63,538 bases of DNA, from assembly GCA_017577895.1 (NCBI GenBank), contig PKQY01000005.1, positions 1-63,538 on the forward strand. Reading direction: 5' to 3'. This DNA comes from Bacillota bacterium. GTDB lineage: Bacteria > Bacillota > Bacilli > ZCTH02-B2. Below are positions 16,492-25,920 of the stretch, piece after piece. Every line of letters starts with the position of its first letter. Within the stretch, counting starts at the first letter, position 1. The notes beneath the pieces are model-generated. The model was not told the DNA's origin, made no database searches, and was given only the letters and a program-made list of their open reading frames with translations. Made by a program: the position numbers and the translations under genes.

Positions 16492-17583
16492 TCAGCTTCG
16501 GCCCGGTTGGGTTTGTTCCCGATGTCCCATCAACAAACGGCCGTTCAAGTAAAAAAAACGCGCCCGCCATCCCCGGTCTTTCAACAACCGGCCCACGTCT
16601 TTTTTTCCGTGGGCCATTTCTTTTACCTTGTTATTGGACAAATACAGCCCCAACAGTCCTTCCACGATCAAGCGGTGAAAACAGGATTGCGGCAATTGCG
16701 CCGCCAACGCGGCCGCCCGTTCGGTAAACTGCCGCAACCGGTCAATGACGTCCACATGGCCGGGATACGCCGTGACGAAATTCAAATCCCCGCCGATCGC
16801 GTCTTCTTTCTGATCGATATAGTAATCCAACAAGATGTGCAACCCGCACATCCACGGGAAATACGCCTCTCGAATCGCCTGCGTCAAATGCTCGTCGCAA
16901 GACGGCTGACCGGCGGCGGCAAACAGGGCAAATACGCCCAACGTTGATCCGCAAGCGGCGGCAAATTCATTCCAGTGCAACCCCTCCACTTCCCGCCCAT
17001 GCTTCGACCGGTAATCTTCATACCAGCCTTGCAGTTTCCCCACCCGTTCGGCGGGATGGATATGTTTGTACGTCTGCATCTCGGCATACAAACGCACCAG
17101 CCGGGCCACTTCGGGAAACACCGCCCGGTATCCCGGCAACCGCCCGATCTCTTCTTGGCACGCGACCACCAGCGCCGTCAAATAACCGCCGTCGTCCTGC
17201 TCCGGATGGTATTCGTAATACCGGGACAGCGGCCGCGTCGGATCGATGGCATCGTTCAACGCCCGGTGCAATTGCCGAAAATCTTCTTCGTCCAAGGAAC
17301 TGCTGCGGTCGCACAAATTGTCCAAGTAATCGCAGATGGTCTGAAAGGCGACAATGAGACGGATAACCGTTTTCCGAAACTTCGGCGCCAACAGGGCATA
17401 CACGGCACCGCCTTGGCAGTGGAATTTTTTGTAATACATACTGTTCAACGCTTGCTGCCGCAGTTGGATATCGGGGATCGCTTCCGCCCGCTGACGCCAC
17501 CGCCCCAATTCCCGTTCCACCTCGGGCAAAATGTGCCGGTACACGTGGTACATCAGATGCAAAGCCCCTCGAATCGGTTGCAC
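16492..17583 (-). CDS. ytpB: Tetraprenyl-beta-curcumene synthase family protein (DUF2600)
   Basis: A 363-residue all-helical protein of the YtpB family (class IB terpene synthase). In B. subtilis the enzyme cyclises tetraprenyl diphosphate to tetraprenyl-beta-curcumene, a C35 lipid precursor. The Asp-rich metal site DYLDNLCD and the helix LLDYYIDQKEDAIGGDLNF are present. I chose GTG 17583, eight bases after TTGGAGG; ATG 17601 has a poor site. Length matches the B. subtilis protein (about 367). No squalene/terpene cyclase partner is nearby. Confidence 0.88.
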   Translation of the reverse strand: MQPIRGALHLMYHVYRHILPEVERELGRWRQRAEAIPDIQLRQQALNSMYYKKFHCQGGAVYALLAPKFRKTVIRLIVAFQTICDYLDNLCDRSSSLDEEDFRQLHRALNDAIDPTRPLSRYYEYHPEQDDGGYLTALVVACQEEIGRLPGYRAVFPEVARLVRLYAEMQTYKHIHPAERVGKLQGWYEDYRSKHGREVEGLHWNEFAAACGSTLGVFALFAAAGQPSCDEHLTQAIREAYFPWMCGLHILLDYYIDQKEDAIGGDLNFVTAYPGHVDVIDRLRQFTERAAALAAQLPQSCFHRLIVEGLLGLYLSNNKVKEMAHGKKDVGRLLKDRGWRARFFYLNGRLLMGHREQTQPGRS

Positions 17584-17769
17584 GTTGCTGTCCTCCAACA
17601 TGTTTCGTCAAACAGGGTGGTGCTTTTCTCAATTATACCCATGCGCGCGCATTTACGGTCAAATGATCCCCTGCATTTTGACAAAAACGTCACTCATTGC
17701 CAATGACTCCAACAATTGCTGGTAGGCGCCACGTTGTCGTTATAGTAACCTAAAACACGTGGGAAATCG

Positions 17770-17792
17770 TTCCCATTTTAAAAAAATGGGAA
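17770..17792 (+). promoter_or_regulatory. Perfect 5'-leader hairpin before the CAP-domain gene
   Basis: TTCCCATTTT and AAAATGGGAA form a perfect 10-base stem with a 3-base loop directly before the AGAGGAGTG ribosome binding site. An alternative stem with the upstream GGGAAA is possible, so it could gate translation or stabilise the message. Confidence 0.45.
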
Positions 17793-17805
17793 GAGGAGTG
17801 AAACC

Positions 17806-18573
17806 GTGCTGAGAAAGATCGTCATCATGGTCACCGGACTGTTCCTGTTGGCAGCCGCCTTGTTGCCGACGTCACCGGCCCAGGCCATGACGACAACGAT
17901 CAACATCGATGGGGAAAAGAACTGGAAAAAGACGATTAACATCATCGTCCAATCGTGGTTGAAACCGACAACAATTTATCGTAACTACTATGTCTATAAA
18001 TCTCAACCGGGACAATGGCAGGTTTACGTGCCGCAAAAACCAGCCCAAACGACGACCAAACCGAACACATCCGGGCAACTGACCACACCCAAGACCCCCC
18101 AACCGCCCACGCCAACCACGTCGAACCCGGCCACGGCGAACGGCAACACTGGGACAAACCCTGCAACAACCGCTCCGACCGGCTTAACCGCCGATGAGCA
18201 ACGGATGGTGCAACTGGTCAACCAAGAGCGGCAAAAGGCCGGTTTGCAGCCGTTGCAAGTGGACATGCGGTTGGTCAACGTCGCCCGAATCAAGGCCCAA
18301 GACATGATCGCCAACGGATACTTCTCCCACACGTCGCCGACATACGGTTCTCCTTTTGACATGATGCGGTCTTTCGGTATCACCGATTGGAGGGCAGCCG
18401 CCGAAAACATCGCCCAAAATCCGTCGGTGGACGGCGCCCATCAAAGCTTTATGAACTCGCCCGGCCACCGGAACAACATCCTGAACCCGGCATTCAACAA
18501 AGTGGGCATCGGCATTGTCAACGGCGGGCCGTACGGGAAAACGTTCGTCCAATTGTTTATCCAATCGTATTAA
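17806..18573 (+). CDS. Secreted CAP-domain (SCP/YkwD-like) protein
   Basis: A 255-residue exported protein. The signal peptide ends around TSPAQA (residue 27). A Thr/Pro/Gln-rich linker covers about residues 78-125, and the C-terminal CAP domain starts at LTADEQRMVQLVNQERQKAG with conserved YFSHTSP, AAENIA and SPGHRNNILNP. Such proteins are cell-wall or spore-coat associated in Bacillales (for example YkwD, SafA-type neighbours), with no settled activity. It starts at GTG 17806 and has its own terminator. Confidence 0.88.
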   Translation: MLRKIVIMVTGLFLLAAALLPTSPAQAMTTTINIDGEKNWKKTINIIVQSWLKPTTIYRNYYVYKSQPGQWQVYVPQKPAQTTTKPNTSGQLTTPKTPQPPTPTTSNPATANGNTGTNPATTAPTGLTADEQRMVQLVNQERQKAGLQPLQVDMRLVNVARIKAQDMIANGYFSHTSPTYGSPFDMMRSFGITDWRAAAENIAQNPSVDGAHQSFMNSPGHRNNILNPAFNKVGIGIVNGGPYGKTFVQLFIQSY

Positions 18574-18591
18574 TTCAAATGCATCACCATG

Positions 18592-18624
18592 ACGCCCCGT
18601 TCGAAACGAACCGGGGCGTTTTTC
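18592..18624 (+). terminator. Terminator of the CAP-domain gene
   Basis: ACGCCCCGTTCG and CGAACCGGGGCGT pair with one bulge around AAA and are followed by TTTTTC. Confidence 0.85.
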
Positions 18625-18632
18625 AACGCCAT

Positions 18633-18675
18633 AAAAAAGCCTGCCGGCTCCGCCAGAGAGCGTCGGCAGGCTTTG
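18633..18675 (-). terminator. Terminator of pyc
   Basis: On the minus strand AAAGCCTGCCG pairs with CGGCAGGCTTT and runs into six T, seven bases past the pyc stop codon. Confidence 0.88.
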
Positions 18676-18681
18676 CTTATC

Positions 18682-21600
18682 TCAAACTTTCAACTTGATG
18701 ACCAAGTCGCCGGCTTCCACGGCATCGCCTTCCCGCACGAGAATGTCTTCCACGACCCCGTCCTGCGGCGCCTGGACGGTCGTCTCCATCTTCATGGCCT
18801 CCGTCACCAGCAAATGCTCGCCCTTTTTGACTTTATCGCCCACGGCCACAAACAGCTTGACGACTTTTCCAGGCATGGACACGCCCACATGGGTCGGATC
18901 GCTCAAGTCGGCCTTGGGCCGCGACTGTACGTGTTCCGCCAGCGACTCGTCCACTACTTCGATTTCCCGCGGCGTGCCGTTCAATTCGAAGTAAATGGTC
19001 CGCTTGCCGGTCCGCGGCTGCGGCTCGCCGACGGACATGAGTTTGATGTACAGCGTTTTGCCCCGTTCGATGTCGACGGCGATCTCTTCGCCGGGCCGCA
19101 AGCCGTAGAAGAAGGACGGCGTATCCAACACCGATACGTCGCCGTATTCTTCCCGGTGTTTCTGGAAGTCGAGGAACACTTTCGGATACAGGCAGTAGCT
19201 CAACACTTCATGGTGTTCCACGGGCCGGTTCAGTTTTTCTTCCAACTCTTTTTTCACGGCGTCAAAGTCCACCGGCGGCAGCGTTTCGCCCGGCCGGCCT
19301 TTCAGCGGTTCCCGGCCTTTCAGCACCATTTTTTGCAGCTGCTCGGGGAATCCGCCGTAGGGCTGACCCATGTAGCCCATAAAATAGTCGACCACCGAAG
19401 CCGGGAAGTCCAACGCATCGCCCCGTTCGTACAACGTCTTTTCGTCCAGGTTGTTTTGCACCATGAACAGGGCAAAGTCGCCGACCATCTTGGACGACGG
19501 CGTCACTTTGACAATGTCGCCCAAAATGCGGTTGACCATGGCGTAGGCTTCTTTCACTTCCGGCCAGCGATCGCCCAACCCCACCGCCTTGGCCTGCTGT
19601 TCCAGGTTGGTGTACTGGCCGCCGGGCATCTGATATTTGTAAATGTCCGCCGAACTGGCCTTCATGCCGCTCTCGAAGGGGAAGTAATACTCCCGCACTT
19701 TTTCCCAATAATCGCTCAGCGCTTGCAAGCTGTCCAAGTCGAGCCCCGTGTCCCGTTCGCCCTGCGCCATGGCCGCCACCAGGGCATTGAGGCTCGGCTG
19801 GGACGTGGTGCCTGACATGGAACTCAAGGCCGCGTCCACGATGTCGACGCCGGCTTCCGCCGCTTTCAGGAGCATCGGCAAGCCGTTGCCCGACGTGTCA
19901 TGGGTGTGCAGATGGATGGGAATGCCCACTTCCTGCTTGAGCGTGCGGATGAGCTCATACGCGGCGTATGGTTTCAGGAGACCGGCCATGTCTTTGATGC
20001 CGAGAATGTTGGCCCCCGCTTTTTCCAGCTCTTTGGCCAGCTGGACGTAATATTTCATCGTGTACTTGCTTTCCGCCGGGTCCAGCACGTCGCCGGTGTA
20101 ACAGATAGTGCCTTCGGCGACTTTACCGGCTTCCCGCACCGCGTTGATGGCCACCTTCATGCCTTCCAGCCAGTTGAGGCTGTCAAAGATGCGGAACACG
20201 TCGATGCCCCGCCGGGCCGCTTCTTTAATGAAGGCTTCCACCAAATTGTCCGGATAGTTGGTGTAGCCGACAGCGTTGGCGCCCCGCAAGAGCATCTGGA
20301 ACAAGATGTTGGGAATGCGTGCCCGCAGCTGATCGAGCCGCTCCCACGGGCATTCTTTGAGAAACCGCATGGCCACGTCGAACGTGGCGCCGCCCCACAT
20401 TTCCAGCGAAAACAATTCCGGCGCAAGACGGGCCGTCGCCTCGGCGATGTTGACCATATCCTTGGTGCGCACCCGGGTCGCCAACAACGACTGGTGAGCG
20501 TCCCGGAACGTGGTGTCGGTGACGAGCAGCCGTTTTTGTTCCAACACCCATTTGGCCAACCCTTCGGGACCCCGTTCGTCGAGAATGCGTTTCGTCGACG
20601 GATACGGGCCTTCGCCGGCCAGTTGCCGTTCAAAGGCCGCCTGCCGCTCCGGCGAGATGACCGGCATCGGGGGCTTGGCAAACACCGGCTTTTTCTCGCC
20701 TTTCCGTTCGTTGACCATGACATGGCCGAGATAGCGCAACAATTTTGTCCCCCGGTTGCGCCGCTTCTGAATGCGCAACAAATCGGGCCGGCTGTCGATG
20801 TACGACGTGTCGTAGTCGCCTTTCAAAAACGCTTCGTCCTGGATCAAGTTTTCCAAGAACGGGATGTTGGTCTTCACCCCGCGGATGCGGAACTCCCGCA
20901 ACACCCGCAACATTTTGTCGGCGGCCATTTGGAACGTATTCGCATACGTACACGCTTTCACCAGCAGCGAATCGTAATACGGCGTAATCAAAGCACCGGT
21001 GAAGCCGTTGCTGCCGTCCAGCCGCACGCCGAACCCGCCCGGCGAACGATACGCCAACAGCCGTCCCGTGTCGGGCAGAAAGCCGTTTTCCGGGTCTTCG
21101 GTCGTGATGCGGCATTGAATGGCATAGCCGTGGGTTTGAATTTGCTCTTGCGGCGGCACGCCCACTTCCGGATCGGTCAAGGCATACCCTTCGGCCAGCC
21201 GAATTTGCGCCTGCACGATGTCAATGCCGGTGATGAGCTCGGTAATCGTATGTTCCACCTGAATGCGGGGGTTGACTTCGATGAAATAATATTGGCCGTC
21301 GTCGGTGACGAGAAACTCCACCGTCCCGGCGTTGGAGTATCCCACATTCTTCATCAGGCGCAAGGCCGCCTGGCAAATTTCTTCCCGTAACGCCGGCGTC
21401 AAGGACCGGGCCGGCGCCACTTCCACCACTTTCTGGTGGCGGCGTTGAATGGAACAATCCCGTTCGTACAAATGGACGACGTTGCCGTAATTGTCCCCCA
21501 AAATTTGCACTTCGATATGTTTCGGCCGCTCAATCAGTTTTTCCAAATACACCCGATCGTCGCCAAAGGCCGAACGGGCTTCCGAACGGGCACGGTTAAA

Positions 21601-22158
21601 CGCTTCCGGCAATTCTTCGGCCGTGCGGACGACCCGCATGCCCCGACCGCCACCGCCGGCGGCGGCTTTGATCATGATGGGAAAGCCGTATTCCGCCACG
21701 AAACGTTCCGCTTCGGCCAAATCTTGAATCGGTTCCGGCGTGCCGGGAATGACCGGAATGCCGGCCGCGATGGCCTGTTTGCGGGCTTCCACTTTGTCGC
21801 CAAACATGCGGATATGTTCCGGGCTGGGGCCGATAAACACGATTCCCTCTTCCTGACAACGGCGGGCAAACGTGGGGTTTTCCGCCAGAAACCCGTACCC
21901 GGGATGGATGGCGTCCACATCGTTGCGCTTGGCGATGTCAATGATGCCTTCAATATCGAGATAAGCGTCGATGGGCGCTTTTCCTTCACCCACCAAATAC
22001 GCCTCGTCGGCTTTAAAACGATGCAAGGAAGCGCTGTCTTGTTCCGAATAAATGCCAACGGTACGAATTTTCAACTCCGTACAGGCACGAAAGACGCGGA
22101 TGGCGATCTCGCCTCGGTTCGCCACCAACACTTTGTTGAAGCGTTTCACTTCACCCAT
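18682..22158 (-). CDS. pyc: Pyruvate carboxylase
   Basis: A biotin enzyme of 1158 residues that makes oxaloacetate from pyruvate and bicarbonate, refilling the TCA cycle. Domains in order: biotin carboxylase (about 1-460; FNKVLVANRGEIAIRVFRAC, AAAGGGGRGMR), carboxyltransferase (about 530-830; DTTFRDAHQSLLATRVRT, metal-site HLHTHDTSG), allosteric/tetramer region, and C-terminal biotin carrier with EAMKMET (Lys near 1120). ATG 22158 with GAGGGTG upstream gives the usual length; an ATG ten codons earlier has no site. It stands alone with its own promoter region and terminator. Fumarase in the same window fits an active TCA cycle. Confidence 0.97.
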   Translation of the reverse strand: MGEVKRFNKVLVANRGEIAIRVFRACTELKIRTVGIYSEQDSASLHRFKADEAYLVGEGKAPIDAYLDIEGIIDIAKRNDVDAIHPGYGFLAENPTFARRCQEEGIVFIGPSPEHIRMFGDKVEARKQAIAAGIPVIPGTPEPIQDLAEAERFVAEYGFPIMIKAAAGGGGRGMRVVRTAEELPEAFNRARSEARSAFGDDRVYLEKLIERPKHIEVQILGDNYGNVVHLYERDCSIQRRHQKVVEVAPARSLTPALREEICQAALRLMKNVGYSNAGTVEFLVTDDGQYYFIEVNPRIQVEHTITELITGIDIVQAQIRLAEGYALTDPEVGVPPQEQIQTHGYAIQCRITTEDPENGFLPDTGRLLAYRSPGGFGVRLDGSNGFTGALITPYYDSLLVKACTYANTFQMAADKMLRVLREFRIRGVKTNIPFLENLIQDEAFLKGDYDTSYIDSRPDLLRIQKRRNRGTKLLRYLGHVMVNERKGEKKPVFAKPPMPVISPERQAAFERQLAGEGPYPSTKRILDERGPEGLAKWVLEQKRLLVTDTTFRDAHQSLLATRVRTKDMVNIAEATARLAPELFSLEMWGGATFDVAMRFLKECPWERLDQLRARIPNILFQMLLRGANAVGYTNYPDNLVEAFIKEAARRGIDVFRIFDSLNWLEGMKVAINAVREAGKVAEGTICYTGDVLDPAESKYTMKYYVQLAKELEKAGANILGIKDMAGLLKPYAAYELIRTLKQEVGIPIHLHTHDTSGNGLPMLLKAAEAGVDIVDAALSSMSGTTSQPSLNALVAAMAQGERDTGLDLDSLQALSDYWEKVREYYFPFESGMKASSADIYKYQMPGGQYTNLEQQAKAVGLGDRWPEVKEAYAMVNRILGDIVKVTPSSKMVGDFALFMVQNNLDEKTLYERGDALDFPASVVDYFMGYMGQPYGGFPEQLQKMVLKGREPLKGRPGETLPPVDFDAVKKELEEKLNRPVEHHEVLSYCLYPKVFLDFQKHREEYGDVSVLDTPSFFYGLRPGEEIAVDIERGKTLYIKLMSVGEPQPRTGKRTIYFELNGTPREIEVVDESLAEHVQSRPKADLSDPTHVGVSMPGKVVKLFVAVGDKVKKGEHLLVTEAMKMETTVQAPQDGVVEDILVREGDAVEAGDLVIKLKV

Positions 22159-22216
22159 GCTGCACCCTCGCTTTAATATCATGTTCAAGATGTGAATAAT
22201 GTCACTCTATTTTCCT

Positions 22217-22262
22217 TGTATAAGCCAATTAGGCTATACTATTCGCTAAAATAGTATATCAA
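22217..22262 (-). promoter_or_regulatory. Putative pyc promoter overlapped by inverted repeats
   Basis: On the minus strand TTGATA (22257-22262) and GTATAG (22234-22239) lie 17 bases apart. Two inverted repeats overlie them: TATACTATT/AATAGTATA (22235-22258) and GTATAAGCC/GGCTATAC (22218-22239, one bulge). The regulator is unknown. Confidence 0.45.
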
Positions 22263-22266
22263 AATA

Positions 22267-22284
22267 CCGGGTTTTGCAACCCGG
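22267..22284 (-). terminator. Probable terminator of the M50 protease gene
   Basis: CCGGGTT and AACCCGG pair around a 4-base loop; on the minus strand TATTTTGATA follows. The T tract is interrupted, so strength is uncertain. Confidence 0.5.
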
Positions 22285-22327
22285 CCCAGAAACTTTTTTA
22301 TATTTTTTATAACCATTGATGGACGAT

Positions 22328-23431
22328 TTACACACCGGCAGGCATCAACTCCCGCGTCATGACGAGCAAAACGCTCAAGACGAACAACAGGCCGAAATAC
22401 GCCGCGCCGTAAGCCACCCGCACCCGCGGCGGCACTTGGTAATACGCATCTTCCCGAATGACCCCTGATGAGCCGTCCGGAACAACCGTCATTTCCAAGC
22501 GTACGTGCACGTTCTCGGGATCCGACCCCGAAACGCCCGTCATCCGCACTCCGATCACGGGACCATGCTCAAACGGCACCGTCGCTAGTTTGCCCAAACC
22601 GGGATAGAAAATGTCGCAATAACTCATGCGATCCGCCAGTTGGCTGTAGCAGGTAAAGGCCAGTTCCCGGGTGTGTTCCGTACCCGGAATCGGAAGCCCT
22701 GCCTCTTCAAACCGTTGGCGAGGGACGGCCACTTCCGTCGTCATCACGTGGTGCGGACGTTTTCGCTGCCGCCAATGCTGCACCAATTGCCAGACGAACA
22801 ACAACCAGATGAGGCCGAACAGGATCGAACGCAGCCAGATGATGACCACCAGCCCCACCACCAAGCCCACCACCCACAACCAACGGGAAATGGCGGTGAC
22901 GATGCGGCCGCCGTCCAACGGATGAATGGGCAACAAATTGATCAAATTGAGGAAAAATCCGAACCAAGCCACCGTGATGAGCACCGGCAAGTCCAGGGAA
23001 CGGCCCAACCAGAGACACAAGAAAGCCCCGATGGTGCCCAACAGCGGACCGCCGCAGGCAATGTAAGCCTCCGTGGCGGCGTCCTGGGGCGATTTTTTCA
23101 TGGTGATGAAGGCACCGACAAAAGGGATGAACGCCGGCGCCGACACCGGCAATCCCTTTTGTTTGGCGGCCAGGACATGGCCCATTTCATGGATGAAGAT
23201 CATCAACACGAGCCCGACGGCAAACTGCCAGGGGTAGATGAGGGCGTACGTCCCCATCATCAAAAACATGCTCCAAATCGTGCCGCCGACTTTTCCGAGT
23301 TTCAACAATTGCAACAGCGGCAACAAAAACTTCAGCTTGCCGCCAAAGGCCAAGAAAAACACGCCCAGCCCGCCCAACACTTTCAGCCATCGGCTTTTCG
23401 CCGGGCTGCGATTCGAGTCGGAAGCCGCCAT
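22328..23431 (-). CDS. Site-2-protease-family (M50) membrane metalloprotease
   Basis: A 367-residue membrane protein. The zinc motif HEMGH is in an early membrane segment and the second motif LLPIHPLDGGRIV supplies the third ligand, both features of M50 proteases that cut within membranes. The C-terminal 140 residues form a soluble domain (FTCYSQLADRMSYCDIFYPG) plus a final membrane span, an arrangement I cannot match to a named substrate. ATG 23431 follows AGGAGGTG by 6 bases. It lies 24 bases after the thioredoxin-like gene, so both are likely one transcript. Confidence 0.85.
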   Translation of the reverse strand: MAASDSNRSPAKSRWLKVLGGLGVFFLAFGGKLKFLLPLLQLLKLGKVGGTIWSMFLMMGTYALIYPWQFAVGLVLMIFIHEMGHVLAAKQKGLPVSAPAFIPFVGAFITMKKSPQDAATEAYIACGGPLLGTIGAFLCLWLGRSLDLPVLITVAWFGFFLNLINLLPIHPLDGGRIVTAISRWLWVVGLVVGLVVIIWLRSILFGLIWLLFVWQLVQHWRQRKRPHHVMTTEVAVPRQRFEEAGLPIPGTEHTRELAFTCYSQLADRMSYCDIFYPGLGKLATVPFEHGPVIGVRMTGVSGSDPENVHVRLEMTVVPDGSSGVIREDAYYQVPPRVRVAYGAAYFGLLFVLSVLLVMTRELMPAGV

Positions 23432-23455
23432 CCTTCTCACCTCCTGTCGGGCCCA

Positions 23456-23800
23456 TCACCCATTGGCCAATGCTTCGCTCACTTGGCATACCCGATCCAA
23501 GAACTGTTCGATCTCTTCCCGGGTTTTCCGCAGCTTGCTGACAAAACGGACCGTTTCTTGGCCGTTGTAAAAGGCGACAAAACTGGGAATGCCGAAAATG
23601 TCATACCGATCCACCAGTTCGGGAAACCGATCCCGATGGACGGCCACAAAACGAATTTTCCCGGCATACGCTTGTTCCACTTCCGGCATAAACGGTTCGA
23701 TGAACCGGCAATCGGGACACCAGTCGGCATAAAACATCGCCACGACTGTGCCGCTGGCAATGGCTTGATCAAATTGCGCCAACTGTTCGATGTGCTCCAC
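23456..23800 (-). CDS. Thioredoxin-like protein
   Basis: A 114-residue thioredoxin-fold protein with the active site WCPDC and the cis-proline segment GIPSFVAFYNG. It resembles Bacillus YtpP-type proteins. I chose GTG 23800, eight bases after AAGGAGG; an in-frame ATG at 23827 lacks a site. It is probably a cytosolic disulfide reductase. Confidence 0.87.
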   Translation of the reverse strand: MEHIEQLAQFDQAIASGTVVAMFYADWCPDCRFIEPFMPEVEQAYAGKIRFVAVHRDRFPELVDRYDIFGIPSFVAFYNGQETVRFVSKLRKTREEIEQFLDRVCQVSEALANG

Positions 23801-23907
23801 GGGCACCGCCTCCTTATGTTTATCCATCCCATGCACCCACACCCATGCCATCTTCCGATGGACATGTTCGATGGGTGTCATGATTGTATAACTGTATCAC
23901 GATTGTA

Positions 23908-25920
23908 TCACGAAGAGCTGCCATCCAACAGCTGATGCCCCCAATCGTCGCCGGCCAACGTCGCCCGAAAGGCCGTTTCCACGTGGGGGTGGCACGTCAA
24001 AAACACGATTTGCCGCCGGCGGCTCAAGGCATGAAGCGTCTCCACCGCCAACGCGAGCCGCTCCGCATCGAAATTGACGAAAATGTCGTCCATCATGAGG
24101 GGCAGCACCACTTGTTGGCTAAACTCATCGGCCAGCGCCAACCGCATGGCCAACAACAACTGTTCCAAAGTGCCCCGGCTCAAATGGGACGGCACCAGCC
24201 GCTCCCCGTCTTCCCGTTCCACCACCAACGTCGCCTCTGTAGCCGGAGCCCAGACGCGGCGGTAACGGCCGGCGGTCAACTGCGCAAAATATTCCGACGC
24301 CCTTCGGAGGGTGCGGGGCTGGTGCTCCCGTTCATAGACGGCCATCGCTTCCTCCAGCGCACAGCGGGCCAACACAGCCACCGACCATTGGCGGGCCAGC
24401 CGCTGCAACTCCGCCTTGCGCTGCGACAGGCGCCACTGAAGATCCGCCTTTTCTTCCCGCGTTTTCCGCGCTTCCTCCCACTGCTGTAGCAGCCGGCCCC
24501 GTTCTTCCAGCTTGTCAGCATAACGCTGCATCCGTTCCCGCAAGGCCGCCTCCAGCCGCTCCCGCTCGGCATCCCGTTCAGCGTCGCTGCGGGCCGCCCA
24601 CGCTGCCAGTTGACGGTACCGTGCTGATTCCGTCCCCCACGGTCCCAGCACCGCCGCCCACGTTTCGGCTTCCCGCAACCGGGCGACCTGCTCTTCGGAT
24701 GCAGCCACAGCCTGCCACAGCCGCTCCTCTTCTTGCTGGAGGCGCGCCTGCGCTGTCCTCAGCCACTGCTGCCGTTTTCGCCGCGCCGCGCGCGTGTGCC
24801 ACCCATACGCGCCGCCGACTGCGGTAAACAAAAGCACGGCAACCCCCAGCCATACGGCGGGATTCAACCCATGAGTGTTCCCGTACCACCAGAGCCAACC
24901 GGCTAAAACTCCACCGAGAAGCGCCCCTGCTGCGACGACCCATGGCGTCCGCCGCTTGTTTCGCCGGATGTCGTCCAGCTGCCGGGCGACTTCGGACCGT
25001 TTCGTTGCCACATCGTCCAGCTGCTGCCGCAATTGTTTCAGTCGGGCTTCTTCCTCCACCCGCTTCGCCTGCCAGTGCTCGGCCGAAACGAGAGCCGGTT
25101 CCCCGGCTTCCGCCGGCCACGGCAATCCGCTCGACGGCCATAACGTTTCGGAGAGCGAATGCAGGCGCCGGTACGGTTCCAACAGCTGGTCCACCTGTTC
25201 CAGCCCCTCCAGCCGTTCCTGCAACGCCCTCATCTCTTGCTCCAAAGCGGCCACTTCCTTTTCCACTTCGTCCAGCCGCTGCCGGAGCTGTTCCGGATTT
25301 TGCGCCTGTCGGCCCATCTTTCGGTACTGGGCCGACAGCTCCTCCAGCTCCCGCAGGAGGCCGTGAATCGGGCCCGTCTTTCCCCGGAGCCGGAAAAGGG
25401 CCGTCTCCCGATCGCGCAAACTTTTCATCACCGGCTCCAGCGTCCCGCCGCCGGTCAGTGTATGGTACAAAAACGGCGTCAGCGCCTCGTCTTTCAACCA
25501 GCGCACTTGCTGCAAATCGTCCAGACCGAAGGCGAACACTTGCCGGAACGTCGCTTTGTCGATTCCCCCCAGCCATTGGTGCAGCCAGTCCTCTCCCGCC
25601 GTTCTTCCGTCGGGCAGCGCGACGGACAGACGACCGGCCACCCGGTCGTGCCCGCTGCGGCGAATGTGCACGAACTGGCCGGCGTCGTCCTCCATCCAGA
25701 CGGCACCGCCGAACGGGCCGCCGGACAACGGTTCATACCGCTGGGCCGAAGTCCGCGGCTCAAAACCGAACAACACCCCCCGGACGAATGCCAGCAACGT
25801 GCTTTTCCCCGCTTCATTCCGACCGGTGAACAGCTGCAGCCGGGGGTGAATCTCCCACTCTTGCTCCCGAAAATGGCCAAAACCTTCGATGCGCAACCGC
25901 CGGATGCGCCGGACGTTCAT
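23908..25920 (-). CDS. yhaN: SbcC-like ATPase (YhaN family)
   Basis: A 670-residue ATPase that pairs with the YhaO nuclease, like SbcC/Rad50 with SbcD/Mre11, in DNA end processing. Walker A is GRNEAGKST (33-41), followed by long coiled coils (about 190-290 and 390-500) and a C-terminal LSRGTLEQLLLAMRLALADE signature with Walker B PLMMDDIF. Two hydrophobic stretches near 330-380 may be membrane spans. B. subtilis YhaN is clearly longer (about 960), so the coiled coil is shorter here. ATG 25920 overlaps the yhaO stop codon by 4 bases and follows GGGAGGGAGG. Confidence 0.85.
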   Translation of the reverse strand: MNVRRIRRLRIEGFGHFREQEWEIHPRLQLFTGRNEAGKSTLLAFVRGVLFGFEPRTSAQRYEPLSGGPFGGAVWMEDDAGQFVHIRRSGHDRVAGRLSVALPDGRTAGEDWLHQWLGGIDKATFRQVFAFGLDDLQQVRWLKDEALTPFLYHTLTGGGTLEPVMKSLRDRETALFRLRGKTGPIHGLLRELEELSAQYRKMGRQAQNPEQLRQRLDEVEKEVAALEQEMRALQERLEGLEQVDQLLEPYRRLHSLSETLWPSSGLPWPAEAGEPALVSAEHWQAKRVEEEARLKQLRQQLDDVATKRSEVARQLDDIRRNKRRTPWVVAAGALLGGVLAGWLWWYGNTHGLNPAVWLGVAVLLFTAVGGAYGWHTRAARRKRQQWLRTAQARLQQEEERLWQAVAASEEQVARLREAETWAAVLGPWGTESARYRQLAAWAARSDAERDAERERLEAALRERMQRYADKLEERGRLLQQWEEARKTREEKADLQWRLSQRKAELQRLARQWSVAVLARCALEEAMAVYEREHQPRTLRRASEYFAQLTAGRYRRVWAPATEATLVVEREDGERLVPSHLSRGTLEQLLLAMRLALADEFSQQVVLPLMMDDIFVNFDAERLALAVETLHALSRRRQIVFLTCHPHVETAFRATLAGDDWGHQLLDGSSS

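Noticed and set aside
24942..25829. 295-codon plus-strand frame rich in Pro and Arg
   Set aside because: Composition and lack of motifs show it is the shadow of yhaN coiled-coil codons.
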